64,000 bases of DNA from PGYT01 sp963675055 (lineage in GTDB: Bacteria > Bacteroidota > Ignavibacteria > Ignavibacteriales > Melioribacteraceae), in contig CAXXJE010000002.1 in assembly GCA_963675055.2 (NCBI GenBank), forward strand, positions 2,046,001 to 2,110,000, in the 5' to 3' direction. The position numbers and the translations under genes were made by a program. Below the pieces are notes generated by a model. It worked only from the letters and a program-made list of their open reading frames with translations. It ran no database searches and was not told the origin of the DNA. Below, in pieces: positions 27,001-33,633 of the stretch; positions within the stretch are counted from its first letter, which is position 1, and every line of letters begins with the position of its first letter.

Positions 27001-27689
27001 TGTCGCACGAAATACGTACACCGATTAATACAATAATGAGTTTTACATCGTTGCTTAGAATGGATCCCGACCATATGACGCCTAAAGATAAAGATGATTG
27101 TTTTAATATGATTGAATCAGGCGCGGGCAGACTTCTGAGAACCATAGACCTTGTGCTTAATATGTCTGATATTGAATTGGGAACCTACTCCGCTTATTTT
27201 GAGAATAAGCTGTTGTACAACGAGATACTTTTACCTGTCTATAAAGAGTTTAGGAGTTATGCACATCGTAAAAATCTTTCCCTTGATATAAAGATGAATA
27301 CGGAAAAAGATGTGATCGTAAATGTAGATACTTATACCATGATACAGATAATGGCGAATCTGGTTGACAACGCGATTAAATATACTAAGGAAGGTTCAAT
27401 TGTAATTCGAGTGGATAGTGAAGGTTCTGATATCCTTGTCAGGGTTGAGGATACAGGTATCGGTATTTCAAAAGGGTATATACCAATGTTATTCAACAAG
27501 TTTTCACAGGAAGAGCAAGGCTACACGAGACGATTCGAAGGAAACGGACTGGGACTCGCACTTGTAAAGAAATACTGCGAGATCAATGAATCTGAGATTT
27601 CAGTCGAGAGCGAGAAGGGAAAAGGGACTAAATTTACAGTGCGGATTAAATCTGAAATGATAGATGAAATACCAAGATCAGAACTCTGA
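24078..27689 (+). CDS. Sodium:solute symporter-histidine kinase fusion
   Basis: The protein has 1203 residues. Residues 1 to about 515 are an SSS-type transporter with about 13 membrane helices (YCTSWTFYGSIGSYSRDGWY, FADFISTRYRKS-like segment, VFGVRRVDPTERHPGM). A cytoplasmic linker with a coiled coil (about 660-700) leads to two PAS-type modules (NKYRGIYENSIEGIF; WSNMPDWPVEYVSPNVTG) and a kinase with H977 (QMSHEIRTP), NLVDNAIKYT, DTGIGI and GNGLGLAL. This arrangement is that of CbrA-type sensors, where transport and signalling are linked. It has no receiver domain and no adjacent regulator, so it is an orphan kinase. The solute is unknown. Confidence 0.9.
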   Translation: MFNSIEIIIPIFLYIGILYFIARWSAENKTGKKFASSPFVYAFSLAIYCTSWTFYGSIGSYSRDGWYFIFLYLGPVLAYIFFDSIITRIIRLKSEFKITSIADFISTRYRKSYAVGVVVTVVILIGLIPYIALQLKSVITTFNYIAGLENPTELDTLIGPITVIMMIGFTIVFGVRRVDPTERHPGMISAVAIESVLKLAVFLFAGIFISFFLFDGIGDILSGIPENYSNIVAFDMELDSGKVMILIRNIIISMSAVLFLPRMFHVSVVESTGVEQFKKAKWIFIAYLIVINIFVAPIAWAGLASGLQPENGDFFILNLPLASNSKYIALLVFLGGFSAATSMIMITTMTLSTMVTNHLLAPVIKNVPALNYLRKKILRIRWITVAILIFASYLFVLEINRTYSLINIGVLSFVAILQLVPAAIGAVVWIRGNRVGALLGLISGFAVWVYKLLVPILLSAVSTDHPILSEGLFGISFLSPENLLGLNMFDHVTNTVLLSLLINLTLYIAGSLLVSQDDEEKEIAHKFRFRILFPLHLVDSLNINLNIDMQGKTQKILTLFKNYFSENISQRQLDLCLANTGINSKSKISIIELANLRSETEKVIAGVVGTAVANKELNEAEIISESEKDELKSIYASLLTKMNISPSEIINKIDYYKEREKLLSEHQKELEAKIAEREAEIEERKLVEEKLRVAENKYRGIYENSIEGIFQSTRKGEIVNANPAFASILRYDSVKDLLSSITNVKTQLYVDQSLRDELFRCIERDDEVKGFAVEIYRKDSSIIWCSISARAIRNSSGEAEMIEGTMVDISEKKRDEDKLRNLNRMLLEERNIFIRGDVVVFKWSNMPDWPVEYVSPNVTGVFGYGIDEFMSGTIKYLNLIYSEDKNRFMDEIGKSTRENLNHVDHEDYRVVTKDKKIIWLHHYTSIVKDDSGIITHFLGYTIDITDRKMAEDELKVAKEVAEKADMLKSEFLAQMSHEIRTPINTIMSFTSLLRMDPDHMTPKDKDDCFNMIESGAGRLLRTIDLVLNMSDIELGTYSAYFENKLLYNEILLPVYKEFRSYAHRKNLSLDIKMNTEKDVIVNVDTYTMIQIMANLVDNAIKYTKEGSIVIRVDSEGSDILVRVEDTGIGISKGYIPMLFNKFSQEEQGYTRRFEGNGLGLALVKKYCEINESEISVESEKGKGTKFTVRIKSEMIDEIPRSEL

Positions 27690-27696
27690 CAGAGTT
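27682..27696. terminator. Short hairpin overlapping the kinase stop codon
   Basis: AACTCT, GAC, AGAGTT forms a 6 bp stem across the stop codon, in the 12-base gap between two convergent genes. It is weak and lacks a T-tract. Confidence 0.3.
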
Positions 27697-27701
27697 TAGG
27701 T

Positions 27702-28634
27702 TTATCCGGACTCCGAAGTTAATTTTAGATACAGGTTATAAGTTTCTTGAATGTCAGGTTCACTCCTCATTAATTGTTTTCTCTCATTTGTGTTCTCCAT
27801 CCACCTGTAAATCCAGGAGATGCCCCACTTCTTATAGTAAATATCCCCTTGTGAATATGCAGGATCTTCCATTGCCTCGTCAAGATCGACAAATGAATAA
27901 CCTTGTTCCTTAAGCTTTCTAATTAGTACCGGAAGATAATCTGCGTTGATAGAGTTGTCATGGCATAGAAAGATATGATTAATTCGCCGTCCGTATTGAC
28001 TGATGGAAATAGAATCGAAAAATGCGAAATATTCAAGAGTCTTATTTATATACTCATTAGCTGTCTGTTCAGCTTTTTCTACGTTATTACTTCGAAGATA
28101 GTAATTATAAATATAGTTATACATATAGTCTGAGCTTTCAATAGTGAAAGGTGCGATAGTATAATTCTTACCCAGCAGATAATTAGCAATCCTTATATGT
28201 TCAATCGAGTCTTTACCAAGATCATTATAGGGGAATCTGAAATAGTCTAGACTCTTGCCGTATATTTCTGCAAGTTCCAGAATGGTTCTCCCACCCTTTT
28301 CAATATCAACAGTGAATGAATCCAGTCCGACATCAGAGTACCTTGAATGACTGAATGTATGATTTGCAATGGTAGTATATTCCCGGTTAATCCATTGATC
28401 CATCAGATTCAAATTTGCGGGTACATTATCAGTCTTATATATCATTCCTTCGTTAATAAAAATTGCAATGGGAATATTTAAAAAATCTAATTCTTCCAGC
28501 AGTCTCGCGTTAAAATCATCCTGTTCGTATTTCTTCGTGTTCGGTACGTCATCAATTGTTATCGCAACTTTACCCTGTCCGGTTACCGGGTTTAATGCAA
28601 ACAGGAGAAAGATTAAAATTCCTTTCAGCTTCAT
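27702..28634 (-). CDS. Secreted polysaccharide deacetylase (NodB domain)
   Basis: The protein has 310 residues and a signal peptide ending NPVTGQ. The NodB homology domain is clear: motif 1 AITIDDVP (catalytic and metal aspartates), motif 2 NHTFSHSRY (HxxxH metal ligands), motif 3 RFPYND, and a late FLCHDN. All catalytic positions are present, so it should remove acetyl groups from N-acetylated or O-acetylated polysaccharide such as peptidoglycan, chitin or xylan. It follows the methyltransferase gene by 23 bases on the same strand. The two share a transcript, though their roles do not obviously connect. Confidence 0.85.
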   Translation of the reverse strand: MKLKGILIFLLFALNPVTGQGKVAITIDDVPNTKKYEQDDFNARLLEELDFLNIPIAIFINEGMIYKTDNVPANLNLMDQWINREYTTIANHTFSHSRYSDVGLDSFTVDIEKGGRTILELAEIYGKSLDYFRFPYNDLGKDSIEHIRIANYLLGKNYTIAPFTIESSDYMYNYIYNYYLRSNNVEKAEQTANEYINKTLEYFAFFDSISISQYGRRINHIFLCHDNSINADYLPVLIRKLKEQGYSFVDLDEAMEDPAYSQGDIYYKKWGISWIYRWMENTNERKQLMRSEPDIQETYNLYLKLTSESG

Positions 28635-28657
28635 TATTCATTCTCATTATTATTGAA

Positions 28658-29332
28658 CTATTTTTTGCCGGTTGTAAATAAACCTTCCATTTCTAATTTA
28701 ATTCCGTCCAACTCAAATTCAGGTTCTATAATCAACTGAGAAGAAACATTATTAAAACCGGCTCCATTTAATAATTGCTCGACTTCAGAAGGTTCGAATC
28801 TCGTGAATCCGTATTTAGTCAGTTCGAGCTTGTCCATAAATTCCCTGGAACGATAAGCTATTACAATTCTGCCGCCGGATTTAAGTACCCGAAAAAGTTC
28901 TTTTGCATTCCCTTCCGGATCCGGCCAGAAATAAATTGTATTCACAGTTACAATGCAGTCGAAACAATTGTCCTTAAAAGGTAAGTTTTCGATAGACGCA
29001 CATTCGAAACATGCTCTCCCTGAATTAACAAATTCACTATTAATTATTATCGATTCATCGACCATGACCTGGGAAAAGTCAGCTCCGGTATACTGTATGG
29101 AATCAGATATTCCCAGAAGATCCTTTACGAAAAGACCGTTTCCCATACCGATTTCAAGAACATGATCACTATGTCCCGGTTCTAATACTTTGTACGAGTT
29201 CAAAGTGATGTGCTTGTTCCCGGCATTCATATCAATGCCGAGCTGCTTTCCGAGTTCACCCTCCGGTTTTCTGAATTGTTTTGCCAGTTCTTCGGGTGAT
29301 GGCATATTCTCAGGTACTCGCATTTTATCCAT
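28658..29332 (-). CDS. Class I SAM-dependent methyltransferase
   Basis: This is a 224-residue soluble protein. The methyltransferase motif I is HVLEIGMGNGLFVKDLL, followed by the acidic end of strand 2 (YTGADFS), ECASIENLPFKD (motif II) and FDCIVTVNTIYFWPDP (motif III), then LKSGGRIVIAYR. This is the UbiE/COQ5-like or general methyltransferase-11 type, acting on an unidentified small molecule. The N-terminal PSPEELAKQFRKPEGELGK segment occurs in several Bacteroidota relatives. The start at 29332 gives the full domain. It is first in a two-gene unit with the polysaccharide deacetylase. Confidence 0.85.
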   Translation of the reverse strand: MDKMRVPENMPSPEELAKQFRKPEGELGKQLGIDMNAGNKHITLNSYKVLEPGHSDHVLEIGMGNGLFVKDLLGISDSIQYTGADFSQVMVDESIIINSEFVNSGRACFECASIENLPFKDNCFDCIVTVNTIYFWPDPEGNAKELFRVLKSGGRIVIAYRSREFMDKLELTKYGFTRFEPSEVEQLLNGAGFNNVSSQLIIEPEFELDGIKLEMEGLFTTGKK

Positions 29333-29506
29333 AAAGAATTAATTCATTGATGAAAGGTATGAATATTCGTCTGTTAATTACAGGGATTTATTCAATTCAA
29401 TTTATCAATTCTTTTCCCAAAAATTCCGGCACTTTAACATTCTTATTGTTCCATGACTTGTTTTATCTGAAGGTTTTATTTGTTGGGTTATAAAGTCAAA
29501 TATAAC

Positions 29507-29532
29507 GCACTCTCCTTTTTAGGGGAGAGTGC
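29507..29532 (-). terminator. Terminator of the GNAT operon
   Basis: GCACTCTCC (29507-29515) and GGAGAGTGC (29524-29532) form a perfect 9 bp stem. It lies 16 bases beyond the stop of the minus-strand acetyltransferase gene, and the transcript would then read GTTATATTTG. Confidence 0.75.
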
Positions 29533-29548
29533 TATTAAGGGGAAAATA

Positions 29549-30160
29549 TTACAGTACTATTTTTATTTTAGGTTCACCTTTTTCTTTATCCGGGAACAAT
29601 TTTTCGAATTCATTTAACTCATCGCTGTTTGTCACAAAAGCCGCATCATCAAAGAACCTGCCTGTAATCGTGTTTAATGAATTCTCTTTAAGTTCCAGTG
29701 CCATAAAAGGATCGAAGTTCTGGTTGTCCTTTGTGGATATTCCGAACTCTTTAGCATTCCTGAATCCGAACCGGTGATAATAATCCGGATTGCCGAATAA
29801 TATCATTCCTTTATAACCAAGTTCGCGAGCTTGAGAAATTGTATAATTCATCAGCTTGCTGCCGACTCCCTTGCTCTGCATTGACTTAGCAACCGCAATT
29901 GGTCCGATACAGAGTACTTCGTGTTCAATGTTCTGTTCATCAATAACTTTTGCTTGTGTTGAAATAATATGCCCGATGATATCACCATTGAGAACGGCGA
30001 TTAGATCAAGTTCTTCAACATAGTTATCGCTTTTTCTTAAGTTGTGAAGTACAAGATGCACGTCGCACCCGGACTGGTACAAGTTCCAAAACACTTCTCT
30101 CGTTAAATATTCTGTTTCAAAATAATTACTCTTTTCAGTTTTCCTGATTCTAATGTTCAT
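29549..30160 (-). CDS. GNAT-family N-acetyltransferase (YhbS-like)
   Basis: The protein has 203 residues. The GNAT core shows the acceptor-side strands (DNYVEELDLIAVLNGDIIGH), the acetyl-CoA pyrophosphate loop QSKGVGSKLM (R/Q-x-x-G-x-G/A) preceded by the beta-4 strand CIGPIAVA, and the later GMILFGNPDYYHRFGF motif. That motif marks the YhbS-like subgroup of putative acetyltransferases. Residues after about 165 form a short extension. The gene is second in a two-gene operon with another GNAT of the same subgroup, 41 bases apart. The substrate is unknown. Confidence 0.85.
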   Translation of the reverse strand: MNIRIRKTEKSNYFETEYLTREVFWNLYQSGCDVHLVLHNLRKSDNYVEELDLIAVLNGDIIGHIISTQAKVIDEQNIEHEVLCIGPIAVAKSMQSKGVGSKLMNYTISQARELGYKGMILFGNPDYYHRFGFRNAKEFGISTKDNQNFDPFMALELKENSLNTITGRFFDDAAFVTNSDELNEFEKLFPDKEKGEPKIKIVL

Positions 30161-30201
30161 GTTAATTCCATTTTTTTATTGAAGTATAAAAATTATTTCT
30201 A

Positions 30202-30756
30202 CTATTCCCGCCAATGTTCAGGTTCATCCAGTGCGTTCGCACATATTACTTTGCCCTTTGGGATAGTAAATTCTCCCGGTACTAATGTTTGAGCCATCCA
30301 CGCATCCGCGAATTCCTTCGGAATAGGATAGGGAGCCGGATAACCGAGTTTTTCAGCATCCGGAATAAATCCGTGCAGCGGGTAATAATCCATGTGACCG
30401 AGTACGAAAACCATTTGTATACCTAACGCTTTCAATCGCGTTAAACCTTCGCGGATCAATAATCCGCCGATACCCTGTTTCTGATATTCCGGAACAACCG
30501 CTAAAGGCGCAAGGATATGAATCAACGGTTGATCAGACTTTTCATTGATATAAACTCTCGTGAACAAAATGTGTCCGATAGCCTTACTCTCGTGATATGC
30601 AAGTAGTGATACTGTCGGCTCGGCCGATTTATCCGAGAGCAATGCAGCGGTTAACTTTGCTTCTTTGTCGTGTCCGAATGCTTTTTCCTCGACTGTCATA
30701 ATATCGTTTAAATCGATACTTTCGGTTTCTTTAATCTGAACATTCTGTAATTTCAA
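30202..30756 (-). CDS. GNAT-family N-acetyltransferase
   Basis: This is 184 residues from a TTG start with GAGGAG 8 bases upstream. The core has AIGHILFTRVYI, then ILAPLAVVPEYQKQGIGGLL (acetyl-CoA loop Q-K-Q-G-I-G-G) and QMVFVLGHMDYYPLHGF. The latter corresponds to the YYHRFGF motif of the gene behind it, so the two are paralogues. Acetylation of a small molecule or protein amine is expected but not identifiable. It is the first gene of the operon and is preceded by an unusually long (about 300 base) leader with strong predicted secondary structure. Confidence 0.85.
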   Translation of the reverse strand: MKLQNVQIKETESIDLNDIMTVEEKAFGHDKEAKLTAALLSDKSAEPTVSLLAYHESKAIGHILFTRVYINEKSDQPLIHILAPLAVVPEYQKQGIGGLLIREGLTRLKALGIQMVFVLGHMDYYPLHGFIPDAEKLGYPAPYPIPKEFADAWMAQTLVPGEFTIPKGKVICANALDEPEHWRE

Positions 30757-30786
30757 TTTAATTTCTCCTCATATTATTATCAGTGG

Positions 30787-30869
30787 ACCGAAGGAGATTT
30801 TAAGAATCGCAATATCGATTCCTGTATCATGATTGCCGGATAGCAATTCGAATACAAAAACCCTTCGGT
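30787..30869 (-). promoter_or_regulatory. Candidate multibranch leader RNA before the GNAT operon
   Basis: An outer perfect 8 bp pairing, ACCGAAGG (30787-30794) with CCTTCGGT (30862-30869), encloses two hairpins: GAATCG/CGATTC (30804-30809 with 30816-30821) and ATTGC/GCAAT (30832-30836 with 30843-30847). That is the layout of a three-way junction. It ends about 30 bases before the TTG start of the first acetyltransferase on the minus strand. The element also overlaps AAAACC/GGTTTT (30857-30872), an alternative hairpin. No known riboswitch was recognised. Confidence 0.4.
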
Positions 30870-30893
30870 TTTAAAATTTATTTAAAATGAAAA

Positions 30894-31011
30894 TAGCACA
30901 TGTTGTAACCTTGCCCGGTTACAATAGTGCTAAATAGAATTGTGACAGGTATTATATCTTCTCACGGAATTAATGAACTCCGGGTAAGTATTCAGATAAA
31001 AATTACCTGTC
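30894..31011 (-). promoter_or_regulatory. Second structured block of the GNAT leader
   Basis: TAGCAC (30894-30899) and GTGCTA (30927-30932) flank an inner perfect TTGTAACC/GGTTACAA stem (30903-30910 with 30917-30924), making one long hairpin. Next to it GACAGGTA (30944-30951) pairs with TACCTGTC (31004-31011) around a CGGA/TCCG hairpin. The rest of the 373-base gap 30757-31129 holds a promoter-like element and no gene. Confidence 0.35.
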
Positions 31012-31064
31012 TCTTAGGCGGCTATATTATTTCGTAATGTAAATGTTGTGTTTTTCATGCACTG

Positions 31065-31072
31065 CAAATATA
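31065..31072 (-). promoter_or_regulatory. Possible -7 element of the GNAT operon
   Basis: The minus strand reads TATATTTG here, matching the Bacteroidota TAnnTTTG pattern. No convincing upstream TTG is seen at the right distance, so this is tentative. It would place transcription start near 31058, about 300 bases before the first start codon. Confidence 0.3.
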
Positions 31073-31129
31073 CTTTTTAAATTTGATATTGAAAAGAATA
31101 TGCTGTTTTTTTGCATCTAAACGTTCAGG

Positions 31130-31972
31130 TTATTGAAAATATGAGCTCTTTTGATATACTCTAACAAAATCAATATCGTGGAATTGGGGAAAGACTGTTG
31201 TTGAATCCGGGTTACCCGGCCAGCTCCCGCCGATTGCTGTATTAATTATAAGATAGTGTGGAGTATGCGGAATTCCCTGGACTGTCGAATGTAAAAGTTG
31301 TCCGTCAATGTACCAGCGTATTGAATCCGGTTGCCATTCCAAAGCGTAGACATGAAAGTCCTGCGAGTAATCGACAGGTCCGTTCCATGTACCGGAACTG
31401 GTCTGCTTCCTGCCGTCGAATGAGTAGTAGTGAAGAGTACCGTAGAGTACTTTCGGTTCGTGACCGAGAAATTCCATTATGTCGATCTCGGTGTACCACG
31501 GACGTTCTTCCGGTATAAGCCGCTCATTACCTTCGGCAACTGCTTTAGACATCAACATCTCCATCTGCCAGTCGCGGTGCTGCGGGTAAAGCCAGTGAGC
31601 CGGCCAGATACCCTGTCCGGACGGGAGTTTGGCGCGAATCTCAAAGCGCCCGTAAACCGGGGCAAACTTGTTTTTAGAATTGATTCGTCCGCTGGTGTAT
31701 TCCATAGAGCCGTATTTCCTTACGCGGCTGCGGATTCGAAGTAACCCGTCTTCTATATAAACTTCATCGGGTACGTAGTACTGAAGCTCGTTGTGCTTGC
31801 TGTGTTCCCGGAGCAGTACATTCCACTTGCTTGTGTCGATCCGGTTGCCGTTGAACTCGTCTTGCCAGACAAGCTGCCAATCGCTACTTGAGCCGGATTG
31901 ATCCTGAACTTGAACGCAGGATGAAATTAATAGAGTTACGAATAACACGGTGAGAATAATTCTGAATTGCAT
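31130..31972 (-). CDS. Glycoside hydrolase family 16 lipoprotein (beta-glucanase-like)
   Basis: The protein has 280 residues and a lipoprotein signal with lipobox LLISSC, so it is anchored in the membrane, probably facing the periplasm or surface. The GH16 domain spans almost all the rest: WQLVWQDEFNG opening, RFEIRAKLPSGQGIWPAHWL, and catalytic EIDIMEFLG (E-x-D-x-x-E). Further on are YALEWQPDSIRWYIDG and the closing FVRVYQK. All catalytic residues are present. Known members hydrolyse beta-1,3(-1,4)-glucans, agarose or similar. Laminarinase-like activity is most likely here but cannot be fixed by eye. Apparently monocistronic. Confidence 0.88.
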   Translation of the reverse strand: MQFRIILTVLFVTLLISSCVQVQDQSGSSSDWQLVWQDEFNGNRIDTSKWNVLLREHSKHNELQYYVPDEVYIEDGLLRIRSRVRKYGSMEYTSGRINSKNKFAPVYGRFEIRAKLPSGQGIWPAHWLYPQHRDWQMEMLMSKAVAEGNERLIPEERPWYTEIDIMEFLGHEPKVLYGTLHYYSFDGRKQTSSGTWNGPVDYSQDFHVYALEWQPDSIRWYIDGQLLHSTVQGIPHTPHYLIINTAIGGSWPGNPDSTTVFPQFHDIDFVRVYQKSSYFQ

Positions 31973-32093
31973 TTCTGTTCCCCTTAGGCTTTTCGGAAAA
32001 ATCTATGTTGGATAAATCTAATTTCCTGAAACAGCTAAGTAAAAATAAGAAGGGGAAGGGTAAATTCCGAAATAACTTTTTAATCAAATGTTT

Positions 32094-32126
32094 ACAAACC
32101 AGATTCCTTTGAGGAATCTGGTTTGT
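32094..32126 (-). terminator. Terminator of the pyruvate dehydrogenase operon
   Basis: ACAAACCAGATTCC (32094-32107) and GGAATCTGGTTTGT (32113-32126) form a perfect 14 bp stem with a 5-base loop. It begins 7 bases after the stop of the minus-strand dihydrolipoyl dehydrogenase gene. Confidence 0.85.
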
Positions 32127-32133
32127 ATTGGAA

Positions 32134-33552
32134 TTATTTCCTCTTCGGTCTGTACAAATGCGGACTGGAACCCAGAGCGAGTTCTGCGGATTCCATAACA
32201 GTTTCGGAGAGTGTAGGATGGGGATGAATAGTCATAGCAACATCTTGTGCGAGTGCAGCCATTTCAACTGCGAGAGTGCCTTCCGCAATTAACTCGCCGG
32301 CACCTGCGCCTACAACACCCATACCGAGAACCCGTTTAGTCTCAGGATCAACAATAAGCTTGGTTAATCCATCGGTCCTATCGATAGTAACCGCGCGGCT
32401 TCCGGCAGTCCAGGGAAATCTTGCGACTTCCACTTTAATTCCTTTAGCTTTCGCTTCGGTCTCGGAAAGTCCCGTCCATGCTAATTCCGGGTCTGTAAAC
32501 ACAACAGCGGGAATTGCATTAGGCTCGAACGCTACTTTATGTCCCGCGATAGCTTCAACAGCAACCTTGCCTTCAGCCGAAGCTTTATGAGCCAGCATAG
32601 CCCCGCCGACTATATCTCCGATAGCGTAAATCGACGGTTCTTTAGTCTGGCATTTCTCGTTAACCTCCACAAAACCTTTTTCGCTTATGCTGATGTTTGT
32701 ATTTTCCAGTCCAAGATCTTTTGTAACCGGTCTTCGTCCTACGGAGACGAGCACACGGTCGAATTCCTGTTCGGTCTGCTCAATGCCCTCACCCTCGAAC
32801 TTAACTTTTAGTTTATCGCCGGACTCTTTAACCTCAACAACTTTTGTCTTTGTCATAATACTTTCAAATGCGTTATCCAGCGATTTCTGCAGAACACGAA
32901 CCATGTCCTTGTCGGCTCCCGGTAATAGTCCCGGCATCATTTCAACTACAGATACTTTGCTGCCTAATGCCGAATAAACTGATCCAAGTTCCAGCCCGAT
33001 ATAACCGCCGCCGATTACAAGCAACCTTTCAGGAATGGTCTCAAGCGCGAGCGCGCCGGTAGAGTCCCAAACCTTTCCGGATTCATACGGAAGCCCCGGA
33101 ATCATTGCAGGTTCGGAGCCGGTTGCTAAAATTGCATTATCGAATTTGACTTCTTCAGTACCGCCGTTGTTCAATTCAACTTTAATTGTGTTGGCATCGG
33201 TGAACGACCCGGTTCCATGCAGATAATTAATCTTGCGCATCTTGCTTAACTGCCCGGTACCTCCGGTCAGTTTATTTACTACACTATTCTTATACTCGCG
33301 GAGTTTATCAAGGTCGATCTTCGGCTCACCGAAACTGACTCCCCAGTTTGCAGCCTCCCTGGTTTCACGCAGCAGTTTTGCAACGTGCAGCAAAGCCTTC
33401 GAGGGGATACACCCGACATGAAGGCACACGCCTCCGGGGTTAACATTCTTATCGATCAGCGTAACCTGCATACCCATATCAGCCGCAACGAATGCGGCAA
33501 CATATCCACCCGGTCCTCCGCCGAGTACTGCTAATTCTGTTTTTGTTGCCAT
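32134..33552 (-). CDS. lpdA: Dihydrolipoyl dehydrogenase (E3)
   Basis: This is 472 residues from the ATG at 33552, with TTGGAG upstream; the longer frame to 33582 lacks a site. It is a flavoprotein disulfide reductase: FAD site AVLGGGPGGYVAAFVAADMG, redox-active CLHVGC followed by IPSKALL, NAD site LLVIGGGYIGLELGSVY, and C-terminal HPHPTLSE with the active-site His. It reoxidises dihydrolipoamide on the E2 subunit and passes electrons to NAD+. It lies 81 bases after the E2 gene and is the last gene of the E1-E2-E3 operon. The same enzyme may also serve other 2-oxoacid complexes or glycine cleavage. Confidence 0.95.
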   Translation of the reverse strand: MATKTELAVLGGGPGGYVAAFVAADMGMQVTLIDKNVNPGGVCLHVGCIPSKALLHVAKLLRETREAANWGVSFGEPKIDLDKLREYKNSVVNKLTGGTGQLSKMRKINYLHGTGSFTDANTIKVELNNGGTEEVKFDNAILATGSEPAMIPGLPYESGKVWDSTGALALETIPERLLVIGGGYIGLELGSVYSALGSKVSVVEMMPGLLPGADKDMVRVLQKSLDNAFESIMTKTKVVEVKESGDKLKVKFEGEGIEQTEQEFDRVLVSVGRRPVTKDLGLENTNISISEKGFVEVNEKCQTKEPSIYAIGDIVGGAMLAHKASAEGKVAVEAIAGHKVAFEPNAIPAVVFTDPELAWTGLSETEAKAKGIKVEVARFPWTAGSRAVTIDRTDGLTKLIVDPETKRVLGMGVVGAGAGELIAEGTLAVEMAALAQDVAMTIHPHPTLSETVMESAELALGSSPHLYRPKRK

Positions 33553-33633
33553 AAAATTCTCCAAGTTAATAACAGATTTCATGGGACACTGTCTGTTTTC
33601 CTCAGTGCCTCCGCGACTCTGTGTTTAATTCTT

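Noticed and set aside
28786..28800. GGTTCGAATC, like a tRNA T-loop
   Set aside because: It lies inside the methyltransferase frame with no acceptor or anticodon stem around it.
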